A stretch of DNA of 64,000 nt from Metarhizium brunneum (GCF_013426205.1 NC_089423.1:992001-1056000); one strand, 5' to 3'; positions 11,951-24,905 are shown, counted from the first letter of the stretch. Program-made: numbers and translations. Notes: a model not told the origin generated them from the sequence alone.

Positions 11951-13822
11951 ATGGACTCGGCCAGCAAAGGATCCTCGCCAGGCGTCGGCCGATCCAATAT
12001 GGATGCGTTCCTGGCCACTCTCTCCCCCTGGGATCTCCTGTATCTTCGCGGCAAATTTCGCAGTGGCATCCCCATTACTGGTCTGGCTGGACTCCCAGAT
12101 CTGCCCGCCGAGGTAATCTCCTTGATCGTCATAGAGCTCACGCTCGACGACATTGTGAACTGTCGGCTGGTGAGTCGCGACTGGTACTCGTCGTGGACCC
12201 AAGGACCCGTCATCACAGCACTGAGTCATTTCTTCTTCCCCGGCCTCATAGAGAAGCACAAACAGCTCAGCAACCTTCAGTCACCACACAGACTTGTCCA
12301 AGCGTCCGTGGCAAATGCCCTCCGAAGACGGCATTCACGGCCAAGCCGCACATCCTTCATCCTCTGGAGAGAGCCACGCTGTCCTGTGTTCAGAAGACCC
12401 GGAGAGGAAGCAGAAGAGCCTTTGGATTGTCGTCGCTTATCTTTTGATGTGCCGGGACCGACTGCTTTCTACGACAGGGGCCGTCTGGCATGGCAGGCAA
12501 ACAAGCTCAAGATTGTCGTCGATGATTTGCACACATGTGAACGCCACGACTGTAGCTTGACAGAGATGCATCTTCACGGCCAAGAATTGACGCTTCAGGG
12601 AATGTCACGTGAGCTCCTCGTCTTTATTGCAAAGCGAGTTGGCGCTGGATCCAACTACAATACAATGTGAGCGCGAGACAGCCCACCTATTGTGCCGGTC
12701 TGCTAACTTCACCTAGGCAAATATGGCATACCGATCTGAAAGACTGGAGGCGTGTTACACTACCCGGCCCTCTTACTAGATGTTATGTCCAAGGCGAGCG
12801 AGTAGCATTCTTCACACGACAGCGTCTGTTGGTAGCTTGGTCCTGGAGGGGCGGAGCTTCCGAGATCGACATATCCGGGGAGATGAATCAGCCGCCTGAG
12901 GATTATGAAGGCCGTAGGTCATTCCCCGGTGTGATATTACACCCTGAGAAACCAGACACGTTATATGTGGCGTCTATATTTCGGTCAAAACTGAGTAAGT
13001 CCCCCCCTTCTCCTCCAAACTTTGTCTTTTGCACTTTGACTTTGACGCCAACACCGCCACCTAGATCCCGGCATAACTGAACAATCTCAGAAACTCCGCT
13101 TTTTGATGTCGGTGGTTCGCTACGAAGACGGTAAACCCACCGAAAGATGGCAGGAACTCATACAGGAAGATTCGCTAACAGACCACTTCTTCATCTCCCC
13201 GCATGTATTCTTCCAGGTCGTACTGCTATGTCCGAAAATGGGTCCCAACGGGCTGTACAATCTCGGCACAGTACTTACATCCATCAACGTCACATATGAC
13301 GAGGCACGACTCGGAGAAATTTACAGTGGACAAGTCGTAGAACTTGCGACCACGGCATTCAGCATATACAAGGAGTCATTCATACAGCGCAGGTTTGTAC
13401 GATGCGCTGGGGATAGCACCATCTACTGCTTACCAATGCAATATGAGCCGTCGCTGTACGGTCTATGCGACTGCGAGGAGCCGCTGACGACATGGTCAGA
13501 AGAGCACCCTTCTATCCCTCGGTGGGTGGAATTGGACACTGATAGCCGACGACTAGACGCCGACAAAGCGGCAGAAGATGGTATCGTGTTGTATCTGAGG
13601 GAGGTGAAGTGCAGGCTAGAGCTAGAGCTGTGCTTGATAGTGGGCGATGAAGACTTTCAGATACACGTCACGTCGGAGGGTATCTTGGTGTGGTCATTTA
13701 CCGAGGGGACGAGGTTGCCAGCCATGGACGGCCCAGAGAGCCTGCGGGGAGCGAAGAATGAGCCTTCAACGTTGAGTACTCCTGTACGGCCGATTCATTT
13801 GCTGCCATTTGTGGCTGATTGA
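11951..13822 (+). CDS. F-box domain protein, three exons
   Basis: Exons 11951-12666, 12717-12994 and 13065-13822 join in phase to 583 residues. Introns are 50 and 70 bases with GTGAGC..CTAG and GTAAGT..CTAG ends. Near residues 45-80 the protein reads GLPDLPAEVISLIVIELTLD followed by CRLVSRDWYSSW, a clear F-box. This would bind Skp1 and place the protein in an SCF-type ubiquitin ligase. The rest (about 500 residues) has scattered beta-strand-like segments such as RQIWHTDLKDWRRV, resembling the beta-propeller-like C-terminal part of other fungal F-box proteins, but no WD or LRR repeat is readable. Substrate unknown. Start chosen because the F-box follows it at the usual distance and the frame is open. 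Confidence 0.82.
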
Positions 13823-15059
13823 TAGCACGAGAGATTTCAGTGATGACATCATTGGGCAGTTAGCGATGCAGCGCCGCCGCCGCAGCAGCGGCGATGCCAA
13901 ACTATTGTAGGAGCGGGCTAGACATGGACAACTCGAGACCGAATGCGACAGCATTCATGGGTGGTCATTACACTTGTCGTATTGCCATATTGCAACGACA
14001 TTCATACAAGTCAATGTATCAATGGCCATTTGCAGCGCACACCGCATTGTATTTCTAACACCTCTCCCGATACTAGCTGGGTACGTGGCGCATGCACGGA
14101 TGGTTGAGGAGGGGGCTTGCATGTTGGAATCGGAGGCACAGTATCTCGTCTCTTTGCCGTATGGATCTTCTTGTCCGCCCGCCAAACGCTTCTGCCCAAA
14201 GACTGCCCAGCAGAGAGTTGAATGGGTTTCTTTCCGCTGACCCCGTACTCGATCGACCAAAGAGCGGGCTGGACGTATACTACAATCCAGGGCAGAATGC
14301 TGCTATGTGATCTCTGCCACCCCACAGATTGATCAAATGCCAACTCGGCGAGAAGGCGAGGAAGGGTACAGCGCCCGTGCCCGGAAAGGGTCCCGCTTTG
14401 GTGCCCGTCGGGCCAGTTTAGGGAGGTGCTTAGCTGCGCATCTGCCTGTGTGTCTCGGAACATTGCGAAGCACGCGTGCCAGTAGATTGCACGTGGCCTG
14501 CGGACAGTGGAGTCGGGTGGGAGTAATTGAAGCCCCCAGAGCTGATGGATGCTGCTTCGTGTTCCCGTCGGCACCAAGCAAGACCTTGGAATGATGGCTA
14601 CGTAAGCGGCTGCACTCGGTAGAGAAGCTGGAGAGGAGAGGGGCAACTTCATCTTGAAACCAACATGAGGTCGACTCGGGATGCGGCAACCTCGCCCGAT
14701 TACGTGACATTTGCTGGCCAGCACATCAATCATCCACAGGCCCCCTGATGGTCACTCGCGGCCAGTGTGACCTTATCTGGTCCACTCGGGCGCCACTTCT
14801 CCAGTGAATGACTCCAAGTCATGCAGCCTCCCCGTGCGTCCCCGCTGACTAGCCTGGGCCCGTCTCGGGCTTCCGTTATCGCAGCACTAGGCCAGTCCAA
14901 CATCGCGTCAGCCTCATTGCCTACACATCCCCTGTGCAGTCTCTGTCTGCTTTTCCATCTTCTTTTCTCTCAGCGGCATACACACAAAACAGTGCAAAGT
15001 CTCGTTACTCTACCTCGAACGTTTCCCACGGCGGCCGTCATCGGTGTTATCGAGTGACG
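13823..15059. other. intergenic region, promoter of MCH1-like gene
   Basis: No supported gene. The 240-codon minus frame (14011-14733) is open but has no recognisable features and odd composition; I take it as chance. The last 250 bases are C/T-rich, as in many fungal promoters and 5' leaders. Confidence 0.5.
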
Positions 15060-16835
15060 ATGCCCAAGTCCTCGTCTTCCGATGCCCTCACCCGCGCCGC
15101 TCCAACCCCCATTGCCCAAGTCATAGATAGCGAAGCGTCATCAACCTTCAGCGCCTATGACGACGACGACAGCTTCGACCAGGCGTCAGCCCAGCGCCGC
15201 CGCCTGCTCTGCCAGAAACAAGCGGTCCGCATCATCTCCCTGATATTCGCCACATGTGCTGCGCTCTGTGCCGGCTCCATCGTCGTCTTCTCGCTATACG
15301 CCCCGCGGTTCCAGTCCCGCCTACGATACACCCAGTTCCAGGTCAATGGCCTCGCCATCGCAGGCTCCGTGGCCATGTACCTGCCCATCTCCGTCGTGGG
15401 ATACGTATGTGACCGCGTTGGTGTAGCGCCGCTTTCGCTCTTGTCAGCCGTCTTGTTCGGAACCGGCTACGGCACTGCCGCCGCGATCTACCGAAAGCTC
15501 GATATCGACTACAACGTCCTGGGGAAGCCGCATGGCGTGGGAAATGAATGGTCGTACCCGGCCATGATCTTCGCCTTTGTGTGCATCGGTTCAGCGACTT
15601 GCAACATGTACATGGCCTCGGTGTCGACGTGTGCCAAGAACTTTGGCAGGGGCAAATACAGAGGGCTGGCTCTGGCCATGCCCATTGCAGGATTTGGCTT
15701 GAGCGGCATGTGGCTGAGTCAATTCGGGAGCCGCTTCTTGTACGAAACAAAGCCCGACGGGTCCAGGGGCGATATTGACGTATTTCGCTTCTTCCTCTTC
15801 CTGGCCATTGTGCTCTCCGTCATTGGCTTCCTCGGCTGCTTCCTGCTGCGTGTTGTCGATGAGCAGGACCTCATCGAGGAAGCCATCGAGGAACTGGAAT
15901 CGAGCGGCCTGCTGAATGGCAGTTCGCTCCTCGGCCGGGCACATCAGGGCTACGGCTCGGCCGCCTCCGCGGCCAACCAGGCAAACATGGAATCCAGCTC
16001 CTTGCTAGACCCGTCAAAGGACGACGACGCGCAGTGGAAGAAGAACCGGGTTCTCAACGCGGAGACGCTTCAGTTTCTCACCGACCACACCATGTGGCAG
16101 TTCGCCCTGGGCTTTCTGCTCATGATTGGTCCTGCGGAAGCCTTCATCAACAACCTTGGAACCGTCATCGGCACCTTGACGCCGCCCGAAACCGAGGGCT
16201 TTGGCGAGACAACGTCGGTCGCTACGCACGTCTCCATCTTTGGCGTCACCAGCACCATTTCCCGACTGCTCATCGGCAGCCTGACCGACTTGCTTGCTCC
16301 CGCCCCGGAGACGCAGCACCTCCAGCTCTCGTCCTCCCACCACAGCATCCACCCGTCCTCGCGGCTCAAACGTCTCACCATCTCCCGCGTCACGTTTATC
16401 CTCTTCTTCGCAATGCTCATGTCGATAGGCTTCATATTCCTCGCCTCGGGCGTCGTGCAGAATCACGCCGACCGCTTCTGGGTTGTTTCTGGTCTAGTGG
16501 GAGCCGGCTATGGCGCCGTCTTCAGCCTGGCGCCTCTCATTGTCACCATCATCTGGGGCGTAGAGAATTTTGCTACCAACTTTGGCATCATCGCCATGTT
16601 GCCGGCTCTTGGGTCGACCTTTTGGGGGCTCATTTACTCGGGAATCTACCAGGCCGGCGCCAAGGGGTCCCCGCCATTGTCTGACGGCACGGGCGACGAT
16701 TTGTTTTGCTACGGCAAACACTGCTACTCGACGACATTTTGGGCGGCGGGAATATGTGTCTGGGTCGGGTGTGTGTCGGTGTTGTTTGCATGGAAGGGCA
16801 GAGGCGGTTGGAAGGAACGCGAGATTGTGATTTGA
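15060..16835 (+). CDS. MCH1: MFS transporter, MCH1-like
   Basis: A single exon of 591 residues from ATG 15060 (GTGACGATGCCC context). The frame is open further upstream but without an ATG in good position. After a Ser-rich hydrophilic N-terminus of about 55 residues there are roughly 12 membrane segments in two blocks of six. Between them is a hydrophilic loop with acidic stretches and LLGRAHQGYGSA. The first block has FSLYAPRFQSRLRYTQFQVN and YVCDRVGVAPL, the loop 2-3 type motif of the nodulin-like/MCH1 group. Yeast Mch1 resembles monocarboxylate transporters but no such transport has been shown for it, and it is vacuolar. So substrate is open. Length and layout match Aspergillus MCH1 proteins. 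Confidence 0.8.
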   Translation: MPKSSSSDALTRAAPTPIAQVIDSEASSTFSAYDDDDSFDQASAQRRRLLCQKQAVRIISLIFATCAALCAGSIVVFSLYAPRFQSRLRYTQFQVNGLAIAGSVAMYLPISVVGYVCDRVGVAPLSLLSAVLFGTGYGTAAAIYRKLDIDYNVLGKPHGVGNEWSYPAMIFAFVCIGSATCNMYMASVSTCAKNFGRGKYRGLALAMPIAGFGLSGMWLSQFGSRFLYETKPDGSRGDIDVFRFFLFLAIVLSVIGFLGCFLLRVVDEQDLIEEAIEELESSGLLNGSSLLGRAHQGYGSAASAANQANMESSSLLDPSKDDDAQWKKNRVLNAETLQFLTDHTMWQFALGFLLMIGPAEAFINNLGTVIGTLTPPETEGFGETTSVATHVSIFGVTSTISRLLIGSLTDLLAPAPETQHLQLSSSHHSIHPSSRLKRLTISRVTFILFFAMLMSIGFIFLASGVVQNHADRFWVVSGLVGAGYGAVFSLAPLIVTIIWGVENFATNFGIIAMLPALGSTFWGLIYSGIYQAGAKGSPPLSDGTGDDLFCYGKHCYSTTFWAAGICVWVGCVSVLFAWKGRGGWKEREIVI

Positions 16836-17784
16836 GCATTGGGGGATTTTAGGGAATTAGCAACATGTACGGAGTAAAGCGCCTGAGATACCGCGTCATA
16901 TGTATCCCGCATCATTTTTGCACACGTGGAGTTGGGTCTGGAAATTCAATCTGAGGAGCATTTCTGCCTTGGCCAATTATGACTGCGTAAAGAAGGGAGC
17001 TTGTTATTGACGGGGGTGATGTCCCAGTTGGCAAAAATTAACCCCTGTCAACTAGTATTCGGCTAATGGGCGGCGACAAGGGTTGCGACAGGTGAATGGG
17101 TCTCGGCGGTCATTTCCCGCCCTGCAAAACGGCACCATGGCGATTCATGAACGCTACTGGACGCCTACGGGTGTGGCTCAGTCGAGCGTTACGGGATGTT
17201 GACAAGCATTTGATACGGGTCCGAGTGAAAGTACCGCGTCGCCGGCGCCATTTCACACTTGGACAACGGCATCGTTGAGCCCAGCAGGAACGGCGAATCT
17301 GATTGGCATTCGTTGGCCACCCAACCGCCGTTACGAAAATTCCTCCATGTCTCGTCTCGTCCAAATCCCCACGGCTATGTTGCCAACGGAGCCAAGTCGC
17401 CGGGTCATCGCCTGGGGCGGCGCCAAGATGGCACGGATGGTCGTATGTGGGCTCCTTTGCCCGTCGTCATGGCACGTTCTCTGCCCGCTCAGCCCTACGG
17501 GGAAATGGCCGACGCTAGATTGCATGAAAACGTGCTCGATAAATGAAATGAGGTGGAGTTTTTTTCTTGTTAAAAAAAAGACAAGGGGATCTGGGAACGA
17601 TGGGCGGGGTGGGAGGACAGATTATATAAAGATGCCGTGCGACAATGAACCCGTGCCCTGCGCTACAGACTGTCTCGCACAACTTTTATTTTATTTGTAA
17701 TTCTATTTCTTTCCCTTCTTGGCGCCGAAAAATTGAATTGGCACTCTGCACGCGATTGAACGGACAGAGACTTGCAACGAGACC
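16836..17784. other. intergenic region upstream of PLAC8 gene
   Basis: No supported gene. A TATA-like site lies at 17633-17641. The 323-codon minus frame that spans the PLAC8 gene is its antisense shadow. Confidence 0.5.
17633..17641 (+). promoter_or_regulatory. TATA-like box of PLAC8 gene
   Basis: TATATAAAG, about 150 bases before the ATG at 17785. Inferred from sequence and position only. Confidence 0.45.
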
Positions 17785-18317
17785 ATGGCCATGGCGCAGA
17801 ATATGAGGCCCGAGGGCGACTGGGAGAATGGGCTCTGCGGCTGGGCTGGCTGCGGCAACTGCTTCCTGTCCTGGTGCTGCCCGTGTATCAGTAAGTCTGT
17901 GTGTCGCCGTCGTTGACGCCCGAATGGCATGCTGAGGGTTTCCGGGCAGTCTTTGGTAAAACGGCCGGACGAATCGACCCCGACGCCGAGACCAAGGAGT
18001 GCGTCATCTTTGGTGCCATCCACCTCATCACCGGCTGTGGCTGCTTGTACGTTATTATTTTTTTTTTGACCCGAGTCAAGTATAGATGAGCGGGGGAATT
18101 TCTGACCAGCGGCGTGGGGTTTAGGTACAACACGTTCAAGCGCGAGGAGATCCGGAAGCGGTACAACATCGAGGGCAGTCTGTGCGGCGATTGCTGCACG
18201 AGTTACTGGTGCATGTGCTGCGCGCTTACGCAGCAGGAGAACGAGGTCAAGAGCCGCGAGACTGTCATGGGGGCGTACCAGGCTCAGCCGCCCATGATGG
18301 CGGTTCCTCAGGCGTGA
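17785..18317 (+). CDS. PLAC8 family cysteine-rich protein
   Basis: Three exons, 17785-17890, 17950-18046 and 18125-18317, join in phase to a 131-residue protein. Intron ends are GTAAGT..GCAG and GTACGT..TTAG. The product has the PLAC8 (DUF614) pattern: an N-terminal WENGLCGW segment, the SWCCPC motif, a hydrophobic middle segment, and CCTSYWCMCCALTQQENEVK near the C-terminus. Proteins of this family are small membrane-associated proteins. Plant members affect cell size and cadmium resistance, and fungal ones are mostly uncharacterised. The ORFs in each exon are too short to be seen as one gene without splicing. A second in-frame ATG follows two codons later. Confidence 0.88.
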
Positions 18318-19875
18318 GGAGGCGGCAGGTGTGTTGGGGTTGGCCGTTGAGCTATGGCTCGGCCAAGGCGTAGTAATGGCGGCTCTTGGACCGAATATCG
18401 CGGTATCCAAACGTATAATTGTGGCCTTTGGGCGCTTGACATATGGGTTCTGAGCGGGAGTATTGTGTTGCGGGCGTCCCGCCGCGACAGCATCGTCTTT
18501 TTCATTCCTATATCTTGGTGTTAGATTGAATTGAGATCCAGTCTTGTTTTGAGAAATAGCGGTGCTCTGTGCGATTTTAAAAACGACGTGGTTGGCTTTT
18601 TGGCTGGCGTTGCAGGGACGAGAATGTGAACATGTCTGGTCGAACGTGAATGCAGGTGCCATTGACTGCGGCATATGCCCTATATCAGGTTATTTGTCGT
18701 TTGTCGGGATAATTCTTCATCTGTCGCTGGGCTTGTGGGATGTCCTGTGAGGAGTGATGGGCTGGTTGTTACCAAGAAAGTCCCACGTGGGCGCGAAAGG
18801 CCACATATCCGACGTGGCGGCTCCGTGGATCGCGTGCCCAAGTTGCACAACAAGGCAAGGCGACAGTTGCTGTGGCTCGTTTCCTGCCTCGCAGCCCATG
18901 ACAAGTGTTGATCGTCGAGTTCCTCGTCCGTCGTGTCGACTGCCGGCAGTTGTCAATGTAAACAAGGCGTTGAGTCAGGTTGGCACAAGTTGCTGCCGAC
19001 CAAGTTAAGCATCGGCTTTGGCCCCGGCGACGGCCGCGTACAACGTCTTGTCGGCAGCGGCCAGACCAGACCAATATAATATCGATCAATGATTCTTGCC
19101 GCAGTCTTCCACGGTAGGCTAGTCAGTCAGGGGGTTGTGCCGGGTGGTTCTGGCGCGTCGAAACGGTCCCAAAGTGACCCGTGTGGAGCGGATTGCGTCG
19201 TCAAGTACGTGTCGATGCGGGACCTCAAGATTGTGCCGTCTCGAGCTCGGCCAATGCCGTCGGTATTGTCAAAGCATTCCTGCCCGAAATGGAAGGACCA
19301 ACCTTCCTTTGGTGGGCACCTGCGCCTTCCCCCTGCCAAGCCGTTGTGCCCTGGCCGCGTCGGCGCGTCTCCGAGGCCATTCAAGGCGCCTCGAGGTTGC
19401 ATCCAGCCCGCACTTGAGTCGACGTACGGAGTACATGCTTTGTTCCAAAGCACGTCGGTAGGGCTTCTCCAGCCTTGTGCTCGGAACCCATTGGCAATTG
19501 CCGGATCAATGGGGTCTGGTTTGACGATGGCACTCGCACTCACCCCACAGGCGGATCGGCCGCGTATGTACATGAAATCATTGTCCACCAGGCGCTAATT
19601 CCTTCGTATCACTAGGATCGTGCATGGCGTGCACGAGTTTAATGCTGTGGCGAGCTGTTGCAGGCCATGTCCCGTCCGTACATATATCAAAATAGGCCCC
19701 TGTCACGGGGAGCCGTGAAGAAGGTTCATCTACATGGAAAGAACTTGGTCACAGGACAAGGCGGCTCGACAGCAATAGGAAGCATGAACAAGACATGAAC
19801 CGACTTGGAATTCGAAATCATCTTTGAGGGAAGGGAATTCCGAGAAAGATACGTGCGTCGTCTCTTGTATTCACC
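18318..19875. other. intergenic region, no gene seen
   Basis: 1.5 kb between the PLAC8 gene and the ABC transporter. Overlapping frames at 19.09-19.60 kb on both strands have no domain and I do not call them. The stretch probably holds both a terminator and the transporter's promoter. Confidence 0.5.
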
Positions 19876-22800
19876 ATGAAGGGGTTTATCCGGCAACTCG
19901 CCAGCCTCATCTACAAAAACCTACTCGTCTCCATCGCAAGACGGCCGCTCGGCTTCCTCCTCTCTGTCTACGGATTTCCACTTGCTATACTGGGTCTTCT
20001 CCTCGCCATCCCCTCGTTTCTCCCGCAGCTCAACACGTTTGGCGTGTCGACCGCCGAGCCCATCAAGCCGCTCGCCTCGACCGTCACCCGCAAGCTTGTC
20101 ATTGTCAAGCGACCCGACTTGGGCCACGATGTCGACGCGGTGATTCGCACCTTTACCCAGCCCGTCCAAAGGGACCTTTTGGTTTTCCACGACGACGAGG
20201 CGTCACTGCCGTCGGTGTGCCTCCCCGACACCCGCGGAGTCAGCGACTGCCACGCCATTGTCATCTTCAAGGACTCGCCGTTGACCACGTCCGAGGCACG
20301 TCTGGCCAATCCTCCCAATGGAAATCATACATGGACGTACACGATACAGGCGGATCCCGCGCGGGACAACCGCAACTTCGACATCAAAAAACACAAGAGT
20401 GATCAGGAGGACTTGTATATGCCGCTGCAGCTTGCCATCAACAATGCCATTACCAACTCGACCATTGTCCCGGAAACCGTCATGTTCACGCCCCAGGAGG
20501 AGGCCAACGAGGACCAAAAAAACTTCAACTCCAACGCTGCCCTCATCGGCAGAATTTACACATTTGCGCTCATCGCGGCCCACTTCACCATCATATACGG
20601 CCTGGCGAGCTTCATCACCTCGGAGCGGGAATCGGGCATGTCCCAGCTCATCGACTCGATGGGCGGCGGCACCGCCATTATAGCCCGCGTCCTGAGCTGG
20701 CTGCTCACCCTCGACCTGGTTGCTCTGCCGTGCTACATTGCCATGGGCGCATTGTATCAGCGCCTGGCGTTCCCCAGCTCGAGCGCCGGCACACTCATCG
20801 GTTGGCAGATACTGCTCGGCTTTGCCGTCAACAGCTCGACGGCCTTTGCCTCGGCCTTCTTCTCCAAGTCGCGCGTGTCCGCCGTGTATATCATCTTTGT
20901 GTTTCTCGTCCTGTCCATTGCCGCGCAGATGTACGCCTCGGAGTCCCGGCCGCACCCTCAGCATGCGACGGTGGCGGCGCTCTCGTTTCTGTTCCCCAGC
21001 GCCAACAGCGTCTACTTTACCCAGCAAATGGCCCTGTGGCAGCTGGCCGGCCTTGCAGCAGACCTTGGCAAGATGCCCGCCGAGACGGCCGGGCTCTTCT
21101 CTACCTCGTACGCGGTCAGCCAGAGCAGCCTGTTGCTTTTCCTGGGCCTCAGTGTGTTCATCTATGCCGCGGCTGCCGTTGGGGTCGAGAAGATGCTCCA
21201 CGGCATCCATTATCGAAAGAGACGGTTTACTCCGCGGCCATCGATGGACTCGACGGGCGCCGTGGTGCAGACTCACGATTTGAAGAAGCGGTTCAAACCT
21301 AGTTTGTGGTCGCGGATATGCTGCTGCTGCTGCTTTTGCGGTAGGAAGAAGACGGTCGCGGCCGTAGACGGCATCAGCTTCGAAGCGCAAAGGGGCCAGA
21401 TCATGTGCCTGGTCGGGCCCAACGGGTCGGGCAAGACGACAACCCTCCACATCATGTCCGGCTTCATCAACCCGACCGAAGGGTCAGTCGCGCTGGAAGC
21501 CGCGCCGTCGCAGGTCGGCATCTGCCCGCAGCGCAACACCCTGTGGGACAGCCTGACGGTCGGGGAGCACGTCCGCATCTGGAACGGCATCAAGTCTGGC
21601 AGTCGGTCGAGCGAGGAGCTGGAGCAGCTGATCGGGCAGTGCGACCTCTCCCCCAAGCGCGGGTTCAAGGCGCGGGAGCTCAGCGGCGGCCAGAAGCGCA
21701 AGCTGCAGCTGGCCTGCATGTTTGTCGGCGACTCGTCCGTGTGCTTGATTGACGAGTGTACGTCCGGGCTGGATCCCCTTTCGCGGAGGGCCATCTGGGA
21801 GATTCTCCTGCAGCAGCGGGCCAGGCGCAGCATCATATTCACGACGCACTTCCTCGACGAGGTCGACATTCTCGCCGACCACATCGTCCTCCTCGCCGGC
21901 GGCAAGATCAAGTGCCAGGGCGCGCCGGCGCAGCTGAAAAGCCAGCACGGTGGCGGGTATAAAGTCCTTGTTCCTCCCTCCGCGCCTGATCTGGGCCACG
22001 GATACCCCCCTACGACGCACCAAGACAGGACCATGTACGCGGTTCCCGACTCGGCAGCGGCCTCGCGCCTGGTATCCATGTATCTGGGCGCGGGGGTGCG
22101 CGACGTTGCGATTTCGGGGCCGCAGTTTGAGGACGTGTTCCTGAACCTCCTCCAAGACGATGTCGCCCTCGACCCGTCCAAGAGCTTGGCAAACGTCGAC
22201 CCGTACTTTAGCATGAGCCCGGGGACGACGACGTCTTCATGGACCCAGTTTCGCGTTCTCTACGGGAAGCGCTGGAACGTGCTGACTAGATTCTGGAGTC
22301 CGTACCTGTTCGCCGTCATTGTGCCGCTCGCGGTTACGTTTCTGGCCGGGGGCATCATCAAAGACTACAGCCCCCCCGGCTGTGACGCGCTGCAGGATAC
22401 CTTTCGCATGGACTACGCGGGGTTGAAGTGGAACGAATCGTGTCCGCAGTCGGGGACGTGCGACCGGCTTTCTATTTCGCCGAGCCAGGCCAACGCGACG
22501 CTCTTTTCTCTGGTGAGGAACGGCTACCGGGAGCTGTCTACTGTAAGCGCCAAGGCATACAGCGAGTTTGCCGACGTGCAGACGTCGCGAGATGATGTGC
22601 TCAAGCACATTGAGCAGAATAAGACGGCCGCCGGGTACGGCGGCATCTTTGCCGGAACGTCTACGGAAGCGCCCATGATTGCGTACCGGATCTTGACGTT
22701 TGGCGACCAGTCCGGCTCCCAACTCCTGGATATCTGGAGCCAGATGCAGGGAGGGCTGGAAATCAACTCCTCCCAAGAGTCCATGCCCAAGACGCGCAGG

Positions 22801-24905
22801 GTACGTTGTGTAATGTGATTTCTCGTGTATTCAGTCTACAGGCTAACCAGGGCGAACTCACCAGGCCGCGGACGTCGGGGGCGTCGCGTACCTCCTCTTC
22901 TTTACCTTTGTGCAAATATTCTACCCTGCAAGCTTTGTTCTGTACCCGGCCATTGAGAAATCGCGCAAGGTCAGGGCAGTGCAGTACGCAAACGGGGTTC
23001 GGCGAGCGCCCCTTTGGGCCGCCTATGCTGCCTTTGACTTCCTCTGGGTTCTCATCGTCTCGGTGGGCGTCATGGGCCTGAGCGCCTTGAAGCTCAACTT
23101 CAACGGTCCCATGCTCATCCTGTTGCCGACTCTGGCGCTGTACGGGGTTGCCGCCACGCTGATGGGATATGTTGTTGCGCACTTTACAGACGGGCCCCTC
23201 AAGTCATACTTGGCGACTCTGGGGATCGGCTTCCTTTCGTGGATTGTAGTAGCGATTGCGACGCTGGTAAGAGATGCCCTCCTATTCCGAGGTTGCATGA
23301 TTCATCAGGGCCACTAACACCATGTGCAATAGGTTAATGACAGCCCATCGAGCCTGACCGCCATCGCATTTGGCGCCGACCTCTTCTTACCCATTGGAAA
23401 CATCTTCAGGACGCTTCTGGTCGGGCTGAACTTGAAGGAGGCGGGCTGCAAAGACGGAAGGCCCGTAGAGGTAGGGACCATCTACAGCTTCGGCGGCCCG
23501 CTGCTGTACCTCTTCTTGCAGATCTTTGCGCTTCTCATCATCATTACGTGGTTGGAAGGCGGCTTTCCGTCCCTCGGCTCCTGGCGGTACAGCCGTGTCT
23601 CGAATCCGCATAGGTTCTCGGACGTGGAACTGGCCGACATTTCCGCGTATGAAGCGCAGCTTGGGGGCGACCCGGTATCGGAGGAGGCGTCGCGCGCGGA
23701 GAGGACGGAGACGGACCTCCTACGGGTGCTGCACGCCAGCAAACACTTTGGCTCGAACAAGGCCGTGGATGATGTTACTTTCGGCCTGCCTCGAAGCGAC
23801 GTCATGGCCCTGTTGGGTCCCAACGGTGCCGGCAAATCCACCCTGGTCAACATGATACAGGGCGAATTCTCACCAAGCCAGGGCAAGATGCTGCTTTGCC
23901 AGGAAGACAGCCGTTCCCCCTCGTCCAAGAAACATTTGGGAGGTGTGTTTGTTGCGTAAAACCAATCAGCCCTTGTGGCATTGTTTGCTAACTGTTTTTC
24001 TTCTTGCCAGTCTGCCCTCAATATGACGCGCCCGACCTGATGAACACGCGCGACCATTTGTACTTTTACGGCCGTATCAAGGGGATACAAAAGGTCAAGG
24101 AGAATGTCGAGTACCTCATGGCCAAGCTCGACCTCACGCGCCACGCGCGAACCCAAGCCTCCAAGCTCTCGGGGGGTAATAAAAGAAAGCTCATGCTGGC
24201 TCTGGCGCTGATGGGCACCCCATCCATCCTCGTGCTAGACGAGCCAACATCGGCCATGGACGCGGTGGCAAAGCGCCAGTTCTGGAAAGTGATCCAGGAG
24301 ATTGCCAAAGATCGCTCTGTCCTCCTCACGGTACGTGATGCCACCTCCCTTGCCCAACGTGTCCGAGGCGTCTACTCTAACCAAACCCCCAGACACATAG
24401 CATGGAGGAAGCCGACGCCCTCTGCACACGCACCGTCATCATGGCGCGCCGGATCCTGGCCATCGGGACCACGCAGGCGCTGCGTCAGCGGTACAACAAC
24501 GAGTACTTTGTCAATCTTGTTCTCGGGTCCGCGCCGAAATCAACGGCAGCCGAGATGGGGCAGGTGACGGAGTGGGTGAGGCGCGCGGCGCCAGACGCCC
24601 GGTTCGAGCGCGAGGTGCTCGGCGGCCAGGTCCGCTTCACGCTGCCGACGGCCGTGAACGACGGGGGGAGCACGGGCGGGCTGCCGATCGCGCGACTCAT
24701 GGAGGCGCTGGAGCAGAGCAAGCGGGCCTTGGGGATAGAGCACTACTCCGTCAGCGGGCCGACGCTCGAGGACGTGTTCCTGAGCGTGGTCAGGGAGAAC
24801 AATGTCGAGGAGGAGAATGGCGCGGAGAAGAAGAGGGCGCTGCTGGACGTGAGCCGTGTGAGGGTGCGGTTTCCCGGAAAGGGGAGAGCCTGGTGCCGCC
24901 TGTAG
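19876..24905 (+). CDS. ABCA-type full-length ABC transporter
   Basis: Five exons, 19876-22800, 22865-23266, 23333-23942, 24011-24330 and 24393-24905, join in phase to 1589 residues. The layout is TMD-NBD-TMD-NBD: a membrane segment near residue 30, a large loop, then a membrane block (residues about 225-440). NBD1 follows with Walker A GPNGSGKT, Q-loop CPQRN, signature LSGGQ and Walker B CLIDE. A second membrane block runs across the first two introns. NBD2 has Walker A GPNGAGKS, signature LSGGN, Walker B VLDE and the H-loop TTHS, which is formed only after removing the fourth intron. Both sites look catalytically intact. NBD1 has Cys where DEP is usual (DECTSGLDP). ABCA proteins mainly move lipids; the substrate here is unknown. 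Nothing in the sequence ties it to the synthetase gene 4 kb to the right. Confidence 0.9.

Noticed and set aside
14011..14733. 240-codon minus frame between the F-box and MCH1 genes
   Set aside because: No domain, no neighbouring splice-linked frame, composition unlike a protein; taken as chance.
17703..18674. 323-codon minus frame over the PLAC8 gene
   Set aside because: It lies opposite three PLAC8 exons that fit a known family and phases.
19089..19598. Overlapping frames of 150-170 codons on both strands
   Set aside because: Mutually overlapping, no domain, lie in the transporter's promoter region.
20203..21450. 415-codon minus frame inside the ABC transporter gene
   Set aside because: Antisense shadow of the transporter's first exon; no domain.
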